Source: Epiperipatus broadwayi (lineage: Eukaryota; Onychophora; Udeonychophora; Euonychophora; Peripatidae). From it: a stretch of DNA of 64,000 bases. Position numbers and translations under genes: made by a program. Of the stretch, positions 1-12,432 are shown piece after piece. Positions within the stretch are counted from its first letter, which is position 1. Each line of letters opens with the position of its first letter. The notes below the pieces were generated by a model. It searched no databases. It worked only from the letters and a program-made list of their open reading frames with translations, and was not told where the DNA came from. The stretch lies in assembly GCA_028023455.1 (NCBI GenBank), contig JAQFVV010012441.1, positions 5,076,606 through 5,140,605 on the forward strand. The letters run 5' to 3'.

Positions 1-1640
1 ATTCCTCGAATTTATCTCTACATATGCGCAATTTTTCGACTGGCAGTACCTTTAAGACAAAATTTCAAAGTGTAACTCCACGTCAATACAACAAATCTAT
101 TTATACTATTTCAGAAAAAAAATTTACGGGCATGATTCACTTTTAAAATTCTCAGGGCACTCGTGTTTATTAAAGATCGGCCCAAGTTGGGTAGCCAGTT
201 TGTACCAATCGGAATGAAAGTGAAGATCGAATCTAACCGCAAAAACAATATCTGCACTACAAGGGTGCCATCTAGGCATTTGAGCCTAGAAAAATTTATA
301 AAGTAGGCAGATACGCGCTGTTAAGATTCCACTTTATTTAAATATTCCGATCGTTAGCCCAAGTCACTAGCTCAGCGGAGACGCAGAGATAAAAATCTAT
401 AAATTTTATATCTTAAATATAAAAGAATAAAAGCCACTGCCAGAAATTAACACATAAAAATATTTATTTATGCACATATAAAATAATATTTAAATTTTGA
501 GGAATAAATTTAACGTTTATATTTTTATATTGATCTTTAATTCTAAATTTAAGTAGATTGCAAATAATGAGTTTACTATTTATTTAGCTAGTCAAGTATG
601 AATAGACTACATAGATCTGCATTTGAAAAGAAAATATTCTTCCCTGATTTAACCTTAGGCAACAAATTTCGCAACCAAATTGGCGCCAATCCATCTGATA
701 CATTCATGTATTCAATGTAGCATGATACGACAACACAAAATACTATATTGTCAGGAATGTACATCTGAACAATAAGTAGAAATAGAGAAGACATTGACTC
801 TCCACCAACAGGAATGTGACATCTGTTGGCAAGTAGAACAATAAACAAAAAACTCCATAGGAATGGACTGCGGTCTTCTGCCGACTTACAAACCCATCCA
901 TAGGCAAACAGAGGGTGTGTGGCATATATCTATAATCCTGCCCGTAGCGGACCTCATACTACATCTACTAATTACACAAATATATCCAATCCATTGAACC
1001 AATTCAACTACGAAATGAATAACCTAAGATTACCCTCCCTTAATACAACTTTACAAAACTATATAGCCATTCATGCCCGACTTAATTTTAACATTTAAAT
1101 ACGTTCGCACAGATTTGTTTAAAAATGTTGGGTATAGATCGATTACATAGATTCCACGGTCAAAAACATTTCAAAATAAACATAAACGATCAAAATACAA
1201 AATTATTGATACCGACAATCGCAGAGGGAAACTTATAAGTAACCCAATAGTATTCACCATAAGATACTTGCATTGTCACCAATAACTTAAAAGACATCCG
1301 AATAAATACATTTTAGATACTCACCGTAAGGTATCATTATTTATCGAATGTCTATATATTTTGATCAAATATGAAAACCAAAATATAATTAACCGCAAAC
1401 GAATCCATGCAAGCATCTATAAACAACTTAAATTTCATACATTTAAATAATCTTTACAATAAGAAAAAAAAATGGAAATGATGTTTATCAATCGGAAAAC
1501 ATATAAAATTAAACATTATTAATTTGATTTAAAAACTTACAAAAGTCAGATAAGAGTCCGTTTTAACATTTCAGTTGGCTTGTTTATCAATTTGTAAAAC
1601 TTGACGAAAGTTCTTAATTGATTTTAACAATTGTTCATTT
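1..1640. other. AT-rich non-coding stretch, no gene recognised
   Basis: I find no exon with convincing splice sites, no recognisable transposon protein and no RNA gene here. The first 400 bases and 840-960 are somewhat richer in G+C than the rest and might be worn parts of a repeat, but nothing else in the window matches them by eye. Short open frames on the minus strand at 588-925 have no domain and look like chance. Confidence 0.5.
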
Positions 1641-1647
1641 CATATAG

Positions 1648-1739
1648 CTTATGGTAGAAGAGTCCAGGCCTCTGCTTTCAATTCCCGTGACGCCTCCGTT
1701 GGAAGGTAATGTTCTGGAGATGGCAATAGCTGGTTCAAG
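1648..1739 (+). CDS. Candidate internal exon of an unidentified host gene
   Basis: A short island of clearly higher G+C lies between a pyrimidine-rich acceptor (TTCATTTCATATAG just before 1648) and two possible donors: TTCAAG|GTATCA after 1739 and the better GGAAG|GTAATG after 1705. Two frames are open. With the later donor, frame 0 gives a peptide starting LMVEESRPLLSIPV. With the earlier donor, a 58-bp exon in another frame reads YGRRVQASAFNSRDASVG, whose composition looks protein-like. I do not recognise either. No companion exon is seen nearby, so this is a lone exon or an unspliced remnant. Splice sites and composition are seen; the exon call is inference. Confidence 0.33.
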
Positions 1740-4405
1740 GTATCACAGTCTTTTCATTTTTTTTTTTTTTTATAGAGTGTGGTATGTGCGTCATACCACA
1801 TCTCTCAAACACACAACGCTGGAACTGTCAGAAAAACTGTATTTCCCTTTTTATATTATCCACAAGGATTCAATGAACAAAACATCACTAATCAATCACT
1901 TTCGTTAGGGTCCGAGCCAAGGCTTAGTGCTTCCATTGGTCAAGCTAAAATCTCTTTCTTCTCTTATCTAACTTTTCATCTGACTTTTTAATTACACAGC
2001 TTTTAGATAATTAATAAACAATCATTTCCATTTACAGATTACAGGAATTAATTAATACCTGTTTTTATTTTAACTTACGTTATTTTTTTATTAAAATATT
2101 TTTATATTTCAATCTTGTATTTTTTTATTTAAAAAAATACGTTCAAATACTTTTTTTTCTTGTTTATGAAAAAAATATTTTTAAAGTTTAGCATCCGTGC
2201 GAATATATATATGTTTAACAAACATTTTAATTTTAGCGTTTAGTTTTTTCCTTTTATTTGCGAACTTTTAAGTTTTTATTTTAAATAAATGTAATGACAT
2301 ATTTATATATCGTTACAATATATATATATATTTATATATCGTTACAATATATATATATATACATAAGTTGCATTGATGTAATCTGAGGAAAATGGATGGC
2401 TTGTATTCATCTTAATTTCCTAACAAATTGAACAATAATTGAAATCAGACTTAATCTGTTGAGACAAGATTATTTAAATAAATATTTACATCAAAATTTG
2501 TGTAGATTTCAACAATATTTCCAAAAAAAAAACAACAACAAGCATTAGCACTTTTGATTTTATATATAAGTTAAGTCATTCAAGGATACATAATATATTT
2601 TTTGGATTGTTGAGAATTCTACTCACATATAAAATTATTTATAAACTTAGATTCAAATTCTGATCAATGTTTTTAATATCCTTATAATAGTTTTGGAAAC
2701 TTATTGTAGGAATTATGTTAGCCTATTCCCATAATCCAATATTAATTGTTAAATGTCTTTAAAAAGTTAAAACTTTATTAAACGATTTAAATACTTTGAA
2801 CTGCTAGAAGTTAATATTTATATAGAGTGAGGAGAGATTTTCATTGTCTATATATATAAACATTACAAGCATAGAGTTTTGGATTTGAGGTAATTTTAAT
2901 ATATATATATATATATCAATGTGAAAATATTTTTTTTCAAGTGTTCGTTCAATCAATGTAATACCCTAATGTCAAACTTGCTTTAATAAACACAAAATGA
3001 GTCCATGGCTATTTATGTTTCCATGTTTTACATTGTAATAGATTGTAAGATTATTTAATAAAATGATCTGTTTTCCATTCAAGATGTTAGTGATGCAAAA
3101 ATTGTTTTATTTTTATTTGCAAAACATATTTGATATTAGAGGGTCTTGCAATGATATGATAAATACTCAGAAATTTTATTACTTTATTACATATTTAATA
3201 CATTATTGAATATATATATATGTGTGAGAAATTTCCAGACAATTAAAAGTTTTATTAGTCAGCCTAAACTAACTATCCAATATCTGTTTGTAATCTGATA
3301 ACTCACTATTATCAAGGCTGATTTTCACTGTTCCTATATGAGTAATTATCAGAGAAGTCTTTGACATGAAGTAAGCTTTTAAAGATTGATTTAGGTTTTA
3401 TTAACATAAAATAACTATTTAATCAATACATTTAAAATATGAAAATTAACAGGAGTTTCTTTTATTTTTATTATTATTATTATTTTTTTTTTTTTGAGTT
3501 TTTTTTAAAAAGAAATATTTTAATTTTTCCTGTTAGCTACAGACTTAAACTATTACCTTTGTAATCACTTTCATTACTCAGAAATTTTTTTAATTGATGC
3601 ACTAATTTTTCCAATATCTGTAGAAAAAAAAAAAGAAAAACACTAGGGACGTTCAATCGTAGTCTTAAACAGATGAAGCGCACTGCTATTAGAAATGATA
3701 TATAATAAATTTCTGCAAGACTTTTTCTTGTTTGTAAAATATACGAAACCATATTTAATTTGATTTTTTTAGATTGCTCACCGCTGCTATTTTAGCTTTT
3801 AATAAATCGAGTTAATATTTATAATAGATAGACTATTATACCTTTTTTCTGCAACAGAATTATTCACCCACTGTTTTGTTTCTCTATAAAAGTATTGTTT
3901 TTTGCGAAACACTTCAATACATAATATTAAATTATATATCAAGTGAACTTAATGTGCATAATACTGTTTAATAAAAAAAAAATTTTTTTTTCTTACTATT
4001 TTTATGTCATCTAGTCTAAGATTAAATAATCAACATTTTCCAAGGTAGAGCTTTATAATTCCCTAACCAGTGTTATCCTTTCCAATGTATTCTGCCAGTA
4101 TACATATGTTTTAGTAATAACATAACTAAATTATTGGCTTCTTGATTTAGAAAGTTAAATTGAGAGCTAAAGGATCCTAAAAATGAGCAATTTTTTGCTT
4201 GTGATAATTGAGTATAATAAATTTTCCAAACCTTAATAATTCATTTTTTTCCTATGTAGGTTTAGGAAAGAATTAAAGTAATGGATATGAAGAATAAAAG
4301 TTTCTAGTTTGAAGATTAACCTGTTATTTTTTTGTTTTTAAGCATTGTAGAAATTGTAAGAACTAAGCAGATTAAGGTTTTTTAGTAATGGTCACTTGAT
4401 TTTCT
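1740..4405. other. AT-rich non-coding stretch
   Basis: Mostly homopolymer runs and short AT arrays. Apart from the two-unit tandem repeat at 2302-2359, I see no gene or element. It could be an intron downstream of the exon candidate at 1648. Confidence 0.5.
2302..2359. repeat. Two exact copies of a 29-bp tandem unit containing CGTTACA(AT)n
   Basis: The unit at 2302-2330 is repeated without change at 2331-2359. Each unit holds CGTTACAATATATATATA. The same TTACA-to-(AT)n junction occurs at the edge of the solo LTR (14270) and, in variant form, at 25337 and 63818. Confidence 0.85.
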
Positions 4406-4965
4406 CTAATGTTAATTAAAAATATAGGGGATTTGAACTCAGACAAGCAACCTTCAACTATCCACACTATCTCATACTACTGATAAGTAATCACCAATAT
4501 ATGTATTTTATGCTGAACCAGCACTCTTCAGTTGGTCCAGATTATCATCTCCCACAGTTTATTTAAGATATAAAATTTTTATACTTTAATGGATAGGCTT
4601 CAATCTACTACAACCTCCAACTCATCAGCCATATGGATGGTTGAAGAGTTGGAGGTTGGAGTAGTTTGAAACCTGTTCATTAAAGTAAAAAGGTTTGCTA
4701 TCTTAATATAAACTGAGCACTGATTATATATATAGGTGTGGGAGATGATAATCTGGGCCAACTAATGAGTGCTGGTTCAGCATGAAATACATATATTGGT
4801 GATTATTTATCTTTTCTACATGTGTGTGGTCATGTGTATCAGTAGTATGAGATAGGGAGTACAGTTGAAGGATTCTTGAAAGTCTGAGTTTAACCCCCCT
4901 ATATTTATAATTAAATTCCAGGTATAAGATTGCCTGTATTTCAAATCTTACTAATGTTAATTAAA
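4406..4965. mobile_element. Foldback (palindromic) retroposon, copy 1, with 15-bp target-site duplication
   Basis: Two inverted arms of roughly 210 bp (about 4421-4625 and 4640-4907) pair around a small centre near 4630; for example CAACCTCCAACTCATCA on the left answers GAGTTGGAGGTTG on the right. The 15-mer CTAATGTTAATTAAA occurs exactly at 4406-4420 and 4951-4965, directly flanking the insert, as expected for a target-site duplication made by LINE-type machinery. The arms contain a B-box-like string (TTTGAACTCAGA and its complement), suggesting a tRNA-related SINE that became an inverted pair. A second copy with the same inverted layout is at 39168-39540. No coding capacity. Seen: arms and duplication. 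Inferred: SINE origin. Confidence 0.8.
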
Positions 4966-5006
4966 GTAGATGCTTAACATTTGAAAATGGTACAAAACCA
5001 AGTGCA

Positions 5007-5008
<2 letters not shown>

Positions 5009-5043
<35 letters not shown>
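5009..5043. repeat. (TA)n microsatellite
   Basis: Uninterrupted TA dinucleotide run of about 35 bp. Confidence 0.95.
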
Positions 5044-5047
<4 letters not shown>

Positions 5048-6734
5048 TACACATTATAATTTAAAGGAAAAATAAAACATTTATAACGAACTTGATTAAT
5101 TTCCATTTTTGTTAACATTAACAAATTATTCCAACTAGAAAACTCTATAGAATTCTGTGATGGAAGTAAATTGACAACAATAATAAAATAATACATGAGT
5201 AAAACAGAATAAAATTATAATACACAAAGAGAATAAAATTATGATCCAGAGATTAAATAAAATTTCAAAAAATTGACTACATCACCAAACATTGTACAGA
5301 AATAAATAAAAAATACCCTATATAACTTTATATACATTACTTTATATAATTTTCCATTCATTTTTAATTGACCAGTTATTATCTAAATTTATTGAAATTT
5401 TATAAATATTTATATAATTATTTAAGTTATATTTGATATAATGGGTTTCATATATTTGCCTTCTTTTTGGATCTTTAATGCAATTTAAAGATTGAATATT
5501 TGTATAGTATCTATTTTATATACATAAGTTAACCTCTTGTGATATTTAAATTAATATAATGTAAACCTCTAATTTGCAACTGTGATGCATTTGTTTGATG
5601 AAAAGGCAAATAATTCATCATCTATCAATATCCACAACTATATTTAGCAATTCCTCATTAAAACTAGTCCTTATTATTTGAGAGATGTCAGATAAAAGTA
5701 TGAACACCTTACTCGTTGTTTAAGAATAGTCACCAGTGTTTCGATAAAGTATAAAATTTGTAATAAAAAAAGATATTGTATGACATCATAACTAATAAGT
5801 AATAGGCAGATTACCCCAATCAGAAAATCAACTTTTAAATAATTTGAAGTTGTAGAGAAATAAATTTATAGCTAAAATTAAAGAAGTTTTCATATTTATT
5901 ATGTTTAATTAATTTTCATTTATTAATGTCCAAATAAAATAATGATTAAAGCTAGAGAGTATTATAGGATATCTCAAAGATGACTTCCTCTATCTTGATT
6001 TACAAATCGAAAAAGGTAATCTGGCTTATAAGCACTTTGCAAATATTACTGATTTAAAGGAATAGAAAAAATCTAAATGATGTTTTTATCTGCTCATGTC
6101 AATAGTTTTAGTAATAGCAAAATCACCAAAGCATTCATATCAGATAACACAGACTTTTAAATTAATATATCGCAAAACATGTAATTTTTTTTTTTTATGG
6201 ATTGGAAAGATTTATTCTCACTGGATTTATATCATTTGACTATAAACTTTGTATTTTTTCTGCCAGTATTCAGTAAGAATTGGTTCAGTTGATTATCCAG
6301 TTGTCTCCAGAATTTAATAAAATGCAGTTATTACCCTTGAAACGTTTATAAAATATTAAAAAAACACACATAGGAATTTATATCAAACTTCATATTAACA
6401 GAAAAAGATAATTTGATCTCTGTTAAATCATACATACCAATAGTTTTTATTTTGGTTTCTTTTTTTTGCGAGATTATGGAAATGATATCAACTTCTTGCA
6501 AAATAGCTCTTTTAGTTGTCTTTCTGTTATGTCTGTAAAAAAAATAAAAATAAATTGTTTATAAGTTTATAAATAATTTCCACTGCAATATGCAGTTTAG
6601 ATATGGACATATCGATGGATTCAATAATTAAATGTCTCCAAATTAAAACATCAGATGTTACTTCTGCTGCATGAAAAACACATGATCTCCCTAACACACA
6701 TAATCTTCCATCACATATATTTTGTTTTATTATT
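5044..6734. other. AT-rich non-coding stretch
   Basis: No gene, RNA or element recognised. Open frames are short and of low complexity. Confidence 0.5.
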
Positions 6735-8200
6735 ATATCATCATCATCATCATCAACCATTATCAATCCACTGCAGGATGAAGGTCTCTACAAATTCAAT
6801 CTATCTTCTTTGATCTTTAGCTTCTCTTCTCCACATAACCCCTGCACACTTTCTTATTTCATCCATCCATCTCACATGTGGTCTCTTTCTGGGTCTTTTA
6901 CAATCTTTTGGAATCCAGTTTAAGCTTGCAATTGTTCATCTATTATCATCTCTTCTAGCAATATGTCCAGTACAACTCCACTTCAGTCTTTTTGCATTTT
7001 TGAACTCTTCTTGTTTCTCCCAACATGCATCTCTCCATACTTCTTTGGGTGATCTGAAGTCTCTGTTTTGCTATCCTATTAAGTGTCCAAGTCTTAGATC
7101 CATAAGTAAAAACTGTTAAAACACATTTATTAAAAACCTTCCTTTTCAAATACATAGGCACATTTCCTTTTAGTATCAAGTTATTTCTATCAAAAGCACT
7201 CCAACCAAATTTAATTCTATGATTAATTTCAACCACTATATTTCCATCTGTATTAATAATCTGACCAAGGTATTTGTAACTGTTAACTTCTTCTAACTCA
7301 TCATAATCAATCTTTATTTTTATATTTTGAGAAAATCTATTAAACATTACTTTAGTCTTTTTAACATTTAGCTTTAGTCATACTTTCCTACTTTTATCTG
7401 TTAACTCCTGCAACATTTCCTGTAGCTCTAAAGCATTATTTGAAAAACAACTACATCATCTGCAAAATCTAAATGACTTAAATAATCTCCATTTACTTTC
7501 ACTCCTTTAGCTTCCCATTTTAATCCACAAAATACTTCGTGCAACACTGCTGTAAAAAGTTTTGGAGATATGGAGTTACCCTGTCTTACACCCTTCTCAA
7601 TGTTGACTTTCCCAGTATCATTATGTAATCTAATTGTTGCTGTTGCATTTTATAAATATTCTTTAAAATATGACAATATCCCTGGATCTATACCTTGATG
7701 ATCCAATGCTTTAATCACTGAAGAAATGTTTATATAATCAAATGCCTTTTCATAATCTACAAATCCAAAGCATAATGGCAACTCATATTCATTTGTTCTT
7801 TTTATAACTTCTCTCAATACCTGGATATGATTTCCTGTACTAAAACCTCTTTTAAATCCAGCTTGTTCTCTTGGTTGGTGGAAATCCAATGTTCTCTGTA
7901 GACGAGTTGTAATTATCTTGGTAAAAATTTTGTATAAAACTGATAAAAGTCTGATAGGCCTATAATTTCTAATATATTTTTTATCACCTTTTTTAAATAT
8001 TAATATTAATACTGTGTTCTTCCAATCATCTAGTACATCTTTATCATTTAGCCATTTGGTATATAACTTTGCTAAAAGTTTTTCTATTTCTTCAGTTGCT
8101 TCTTTTAATATATCAATAATAATCTTTGTTACAGTTTTTAAAAGTGTATCGGTTATTTTCATATCTCTTACTAATTTTATAAAAGTCCACGTTAAAAAAA
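6735..8200 (-). pseudogene. RTE-like non-LTR retrotransposon, reverse transcriptase and C-terminus, 5'-truncated copy 1
   Basis: Read on the minus strand from 8200 down. The N-terminal half of the RT is open (8162-7650): fingers with NYRPIRLLSVLYKIF, thumb-side FGFVDYEKAFD (motif A with catalytic D). A single in-frame TAA at about 7648 interrupts it, then the same frame goes on to KGVRQGNSISPKLF (motif B) and FADDVVVF (motif C). A frameshift and a stop follow near 7440-7370. The C-terminal region (7347-6955) contains NSYKYLGQIIN and YGSKTWTLN; after another shift come GHIARRDDNR and KRPHVRWMDEI. The copy ends in a short (ATG)n tail (plus-strand ATCATCATC at 6736), typical of RTE 3' ends. The endonuclease is missing, so it is 5'-truncated near 8200. 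It would have encoded endonuclease-RT for target-primed insertion; it is dead now. Family assignment is from remembered motif layout. Confidence 0.85.
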
Positions 8201-9229
8201 AAAATTAGTAAAATAAAATAATGTTTATGTTATCTTTTTCGAGTTTTTTTTTCTAAATATCATCTCCCCCCTCCAACACACACACACTTTTTTTTGATGT
8301 CGTTTGGATATCCTAATGGGAGATTGTGCATTTAACAATTCCATTCAATTAACTCTAGTCAAATGTTGTTTTTATAATTACGTGACTCAGCAACAAATCA
8401 AATCTAGAATTTACATCTTTGAATCCTAAACACTATTTTTCACTATGTCACTCGTGGCGTCACAATATACCGCTCTTAGGTGATAGGTTTTTTTTTTGTT
8501 ACCCAATTGTTGTTTTTTTCTAAGCATAGCTATATATGTGTTTGTTTCTATATATACTGATATTTTATATTTATGTTTTTAAAGAAACAATAATTAGTTT
8601 CTGATTTTTAAATATAAATTCAGTAATCATCAACTTAAATTAACAGCTGTAATATTAACCGCCTGAAATCCAAATTTAAGTAGATTGTTCATAATTCTTT
8701 CTAGAGTTCATCTCAACTAAAGCAAATTACTGCCTACACTTTTATAAAAGTTGCTAATCTATAAAATCACTAAATATTAAAGGAAATATTAATTGTCAAA
8801 TAATACGTTAAATAAGCATAAAAATTTAACGTTTGGATAAATATTTAAAAAAAAATTAATAACAATAATAGTCCGAGGCATTTTATCGTTTTTAAATTTC
8901 CTTGCAGTTATAAACTATTTATTGATTATTATTATTATTTTTACAAGCTGTTAAAAGACCTTAGTTAAATTAACAAATTGAAAATACAAACATAAAATGC
9001 AAAGATAAGAACGAAAAAAAAAAAACTTTATGCTTTTGTTCAATGCCTACATGCTATCCAAAAGACTATTGGTCACTTTTAAACAGGCTAAAAAATAATA
9101 CGGGCAGAGAAAAGATTTTACTACCTAAAATGATTGTATTCGAATATCACATGAAATAATTCAGAAATCGTTACATATAGACAGTCTTAGGAATTAAATC
9201 AACTTATGATATCATAAAATGTCATATGT
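8201..9229. other. AT-rich stretch between two LINE fragments
   Basis: No gene recognised. A slightly G+C-richer patch at 8430-8480 has no open frame or splice context that I can support. Confidence 0.45.
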
Positions 9230-10150
9230 CATAATCACACTGGTCATCAATTATCGATCTACTGCTTGATAAAGATCTATCCAAGTTTAATCCAATTTTT
9301 GTGATGATTAGCTATCTCTCATACAATCTCTTTCTAAGTCTTTTGCCGTCTCATGCCATCCTGTTTTAAATTTAAAAATCCAATTATTGCTGTCTCTTCT
9401 GGAAATTTTCCCACCAGTTTATTCTCTTACTCAAGTATTTCATTTTGATCCCTTGTTTTTATTCATAACATCCACCCCTCCATATTTCAATGTGTGGTCT
9501 GAAGTATTAGCACTGCTCTTCTGGTAAGTGTCTGAGTCTCAGATCCATAAGTAAAAACAGGTGATGCATATTTATTGAAAATCTTTTTTCAAACACATTA
9601 GGCATATTTTTTAAAAGTATATCTATCAAAAGCACTTAATCCAAGTTAAATTATATAATTAATTTTATTTATTTTAGATATGTTTTAAGAATTTGACAGA
9701 AGTATTTGTAGGTCTTGATTTTTATAATTCATTATTATTAATGCTTATATTCTTCTTTTGGAAAAATCCATTGAATATTACTTTCACGCTTTTATCATCC
9801 ATTTTAATGTTAATTTTATACTTTTATCTGATGGTTTTTGCATTATTTCTTCATACCCTGAAGTATTATTTGCAAAAATAACCACATCATCTGTAAAATT
9901 TATATGAATTGAATAATCTCCATTTAATTTTGCTATCTTAGATTTCTATTTCAATTCACAAAATACTTCTTGTAGACTGTTGTAAAATGTTTAGGACACG
10001 TGGAGGTACTGTGTTTTACATCCTTCTCAATGATATTCTTTTTGGTAGAGCTATACAATTTAATCATTGCTGTTTTTATTTTGATAAAAGTTCTTCAAAA
10101 AATACTAATTTCCCACACCTATATCTTGATGATCAAATTATTTATCCATT
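9230..10150 (-). pseudogene. RTE-like non-LTR retrotransposon, strongly decayed copy 2
   Basis: This stretch lines up, in the same order and orientation, with the copy at 6735-8200. Shared landmarks include AGATCCATAAGTAAAAAC (9541-9558 and 7097-7114), TATCAAAAGCACT (9624 region and 7188 region), and CACAAAATACTTC near 9957 and 7528. It covers the C-terminal domain and the RT part around motifs B and C, then stops near 10150. Many substitutions and indels leave no long open frame. It is an older insertion than copy 1 or a diverged subfamily. Same-orientation neighbours could be separate insertions or one duplication; greater decay favours separate events. Confidence 0.7.
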
Positions 10151-10179
10151 GAAGATATATATTGCAATTTAACAAATAT

Positions 10180-11460
10180 GTGGGCCATAAAAAGGGCCTA
10201 ATTTAATAATGACCCTGTAATTTGGTGTCATTTGTAACTGAATAAAAATGATGCTACACCCTTTTTTAATAGCCCCAGTGATTTGGGTGGCATTTATGAC
10301 ATAATAAAAATGGTGCCCTGAATTTGAATGCCATTTGTAAGTGAATAAAATAAGGGTCCTACTACATCTTTAGTCGTAGTCTAATTACTGATTACCATTT
10401 ACAACAGAATAATAATAAGAACCAAGAAAAAATCCTAATTTATTAATGCCCATGAATTGTAGTTGCATATATAACAGAATAAATAAATGAGGCTAAAATG
10501 TTTATCAATCAATGAATAACAATCAAAATTCAACAAATCAGTGTTAATAATCTTTGTTGTAAACTCATTAATTTAAGTAGTATTTAAAACATATAGATAA
10601 CAAGCAAATTTTCCAACAATCCTAAAATATGAGCTTTATTTGAAATAAATTAAACATAAAGCAATAAAACTAAAAATCACTATCTTTTAAATAACAATGC
10701 ATGCCAATTATATAAATCCCTTATAATTGAATAAAAATAATGACTAAGAATTAGGCAGATAAATCTTATTATTCCTATGGGTCAAACACTTTATAATAAT
10801 ACAAACTTATAATAAAGTTAAACATTATTTATATTTAAACAAAATAATTCATGGATGAATAAAATAATAATTTTAATATACCCTACAAGTTTATAATTTC
10901 AGTGATATCTAACTAAATATATAAATCAATAATTGATTTCTAATTATAACTAAATAAAATAATAAATAAGGCTAACTTAGTCATGGTATTTCACTAATAT
11001 CAATATACTCTCATTAATTAAGCAATAGTAATAAGATGAAATACCTAATAATATAAAATAAATTAATCTAACTTATCTTTCCACTTTCACCCAATTAAAA
11101 CAATATAAAATAAAATCAACTTATTAGATAACATTAAAATTTATAATATTAAATCACATTAATATATAAAGTAAACAATAGTTTCCTATTTGATGTTTAT
11201 CCCTAGACAATTGATAAATCACATCCAATTTCTTTTCAGTTTAACAATGATATGATATTAAAAGATTAAACTATAATTGGCAAAGCATATAAAAGTATTA
11301 CTGTTTATTATATTCAAACATTATATTAAGATTTAATATTAAATTTAATTTATCCCATCAATGAACAAATTGCTGTAATTTGTAACAGAATAAAATATAT
11401 TACTCTTACTAGGTCTATAACTGAATAAGATTACAAACTTTAGATTTGTATGCTTACTTA
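10180..11460. repeat. Degenerate repeat field with recurring TTTGTAACTGAATAAAA-like motif
   Basis: Variants of a motif resembling ATTTGTAACTGAATAAAAAT recur at about 10226, 10286, 10333, 10398, 10469, 10717, 10940, 11380 and 11410. In the first 300 bases spacing is about 45-75 bp, and neighbouring words such as GGTGCC, AGGGTC and GATTTGGG also recur. Spacing loosens later. This looks like an old diverged tandem satellite or the worn inside of a repeat-rich element. No protein is encoded. Confidence 0.5.
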
Positions 11461-12424
11461 ATATAATATTCACTCTAATCAATAATGATTTAAAATAAAA
11501 TATGTGAACATTTAATTGCAGTTACCTTTACTCAGCTTCAGTAATTATCATGTGTGTACCTTTATCAATCATCAAATGATTACTACCTTAATATAACTGT
11601 ACTTCTTACTAACAAAATACTTATATTAAGGTTGTCATTGTGTATTAAATATTTAAGAATGTCAAAAATCAAATGTTTTTTATTGTATAAACATGTACAC
11701 CTCATCAGATAACAAACATTTAATTTGATACAAAAAATGTTATGTAATTATACTCTCTTACCTCTATAATGGTTCAGGTTTTAAACTGTTTTGTAATTTC
11801 TTCTAAAAATTATGTGGTATAATCATTTAGTAAATTTTGTCTCATCCAAATAAAATTAATCAATAAATTTGCATTGTAAAATTGAATGACAATCAAGCAA
11901 GTTTACTTGTTTAAATTAATTCAAAAGTTATTAACAAATAAATATAAATTAAAATAAAACTGACAATATATACATATGATCCAATAATGCTTTATGTAAT
12001 AGGTTTTTAATGAACATTAATTCTTTTAAATGAAATAGGTGATTGTATATCAAACCTCTCTTTTAAAATGCTAAACTAAAAGTGTATATTTATGTAACAG
12101 ATGTCTTGTAATACACATGCACTTTTCAAAATATGAGTCAAGAACAATCTTAATCTTCAAAAGAAGAATTAAAAAATCTTTATTATTGAAAATTTATTAT
12201 TCTGAAGCAATTAACTTTTTTAAGAGTTCTTTTAATATTATGGGAGGATGGGAAGTGAATGGATTTGTGGGTAATTTTTAATATTATATATATATATGTA
12301 GTTTTGTAGTTTTTTACACTTAAGAAGTCTGCTTGTAGCAGTGAAACCTTTGGCTGTTTTTTAATATTATTTTTATGCTGGTCTGGTTGAAGTTTGGATT
12401 TGGGGTAGTTTTGATTTTATATAT
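11461..12424. other. AT-rich non-coding stretch ending in an AT run
   Basis: No gene recognised. The last bases become an (AT)n run (12419-12432) that borders the solo LTR candidate. Confidence 0.45.
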
Positions 12425-12432
12425 ATATATAT

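Noticed and set aside
6527-6766. Frame starting MIMVDDDDDD
   Set aside because: Aspartates come from the (ATC)n/(GAT)n tail of the RTE copy.
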